A stretch of 64,000 bases of DNA, from the NCBI GenBank assembly GCA_917880885.1, contig OU862912.1:49897117-49961116 (forward strand), given 5' to 3'. The stretch comes from Limnephilus marmoratus (lineage: Eukaryota; Arthropoda; Insecta; Trichoptera; Limnephilidae). The notes beneath the pieces were generated by a model. It worked only from the letters and a program-made list of their open reading frames with translations, ran no database searches and had not been told where the DNA came from. How positions within the stretch are numbered: the stretch's first letter is position 1; each line of letters opens with the position of its first letter. The position numbers were made by a program, and so were the translations under genes. Below are positions 63,771 to 64,000 of this stretch, in pieces.

Positions 63771-64000
63771 CCCTTTGTCCCATTTATTTTTCTAGATATG
63801 ATCTAATCAATTTATTAGGATAAACTGATAGTATAAGGTTTACAGTCCTACAAAAAAGCTGGAAGAGAAATTATCTAAGTTCTATTCGTCGAGGAAGACT
63901 GTAACTTTTCTTCCGGTGTCGCTTTACCATCTCGATTTTCAATTCAGCAGAAATTGATAATTTACAATTGCTTCATCCGAGATGCTGGGCGCCTAGGTAG

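Noticed and set aside
1..64000. CRISPR arrays, operons, ribosome-binding sites or a bacterial defence system
   Set aside because: Composition, LINEs, SINEs, Helitrons and the splice-donor-like site all indicate a eukaryotic nuclear genome. The direct repeats found are transposon copies or a simple tandem duplication, with no regular spacer pattern.

Overview
This window is eukaryotic nuclear DNA, most likely from an arthropod and probably an insect. It is AT-rich, has no dense operon-like coding, and is crowded with arthropod-type transposable elements: jockey/CR1-like non-LTR retrotransposons, Helitrons ending in CTAG, hAT, PIF/Harbinger, mariner-like and TTAA-flanked elements, a Penelope-like remnant and tRNA-headed SINEs. 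I could not place the order. A run of exactly 500 N at 51563-52062 is a scaffold gap. Family names below come from reading motifs, termini and target-site duplications (TSDs) by eye, not from a database.

Host coding is almost absent. The only plausible non-transposon coding sequence is a C-terminal tail at the left edge (3-110) followed by a poly(A) signal, and even this may belong to a mobile element. The one intact coding unit is a LINE at about 37.2-41.46 kb. It has ORF1 (262 aa, coiled coil plus FP-type C-terminus), ORF2 (969 aa, APE endonuclease plus reverse transcriptase) and a poly(A) tail, with no stop or frameshift in either ORF. A tRNA-like sequence with A and B boxes lies just upstream of ORF1.

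Layout. 0-3.4 kb: gene tail, SINE/LINE-tail repeat, Helitron end, two LINE 3' ends. 3.4-9.5 kb: two families of TTAA-flanked MITEs, one interrupted by a Helitron, then a long inverted repeat and a C-tract MITE. 10-14.4 kb: two hAT elements, one holding a SINE and the other sitting inside a LINE tail. 14.4-21.5 kb: mostly featureless, with a TA-flanked MITE. 21.8-25.1 kb: a hammerhead-like Penelope terminus, a LINE tail and a Harbinger element. 25-37 kb: LINE and SINE remnants, a long-TIR MITE, a hAT element and tRNA-like sequences. 37-41.5 kb: the intact LINE. 42-51 kb: LINE tails, C-tract MITEs, Helitron and mariner-like insertions. 52-64 kb: Penelope endonuclease, a purine-rich Helitron remnant, RT remnants, a second hammerhead-like motif, a Helitron cluster and a TIR element carrying a SINE.

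The nested insertions give a relative chronology. LINE tails and the TTAA MITEs are older, since hAT elements and Helitrons land in them. Several insertions keep a perfect or near-perfect TSD (GTCATTGA, CTGATTTG, TTA, TAA, TTAA). Two Helitrons landed in two different TTAA-MITE families. The intact LINE is probably the youngest insertion in the window.
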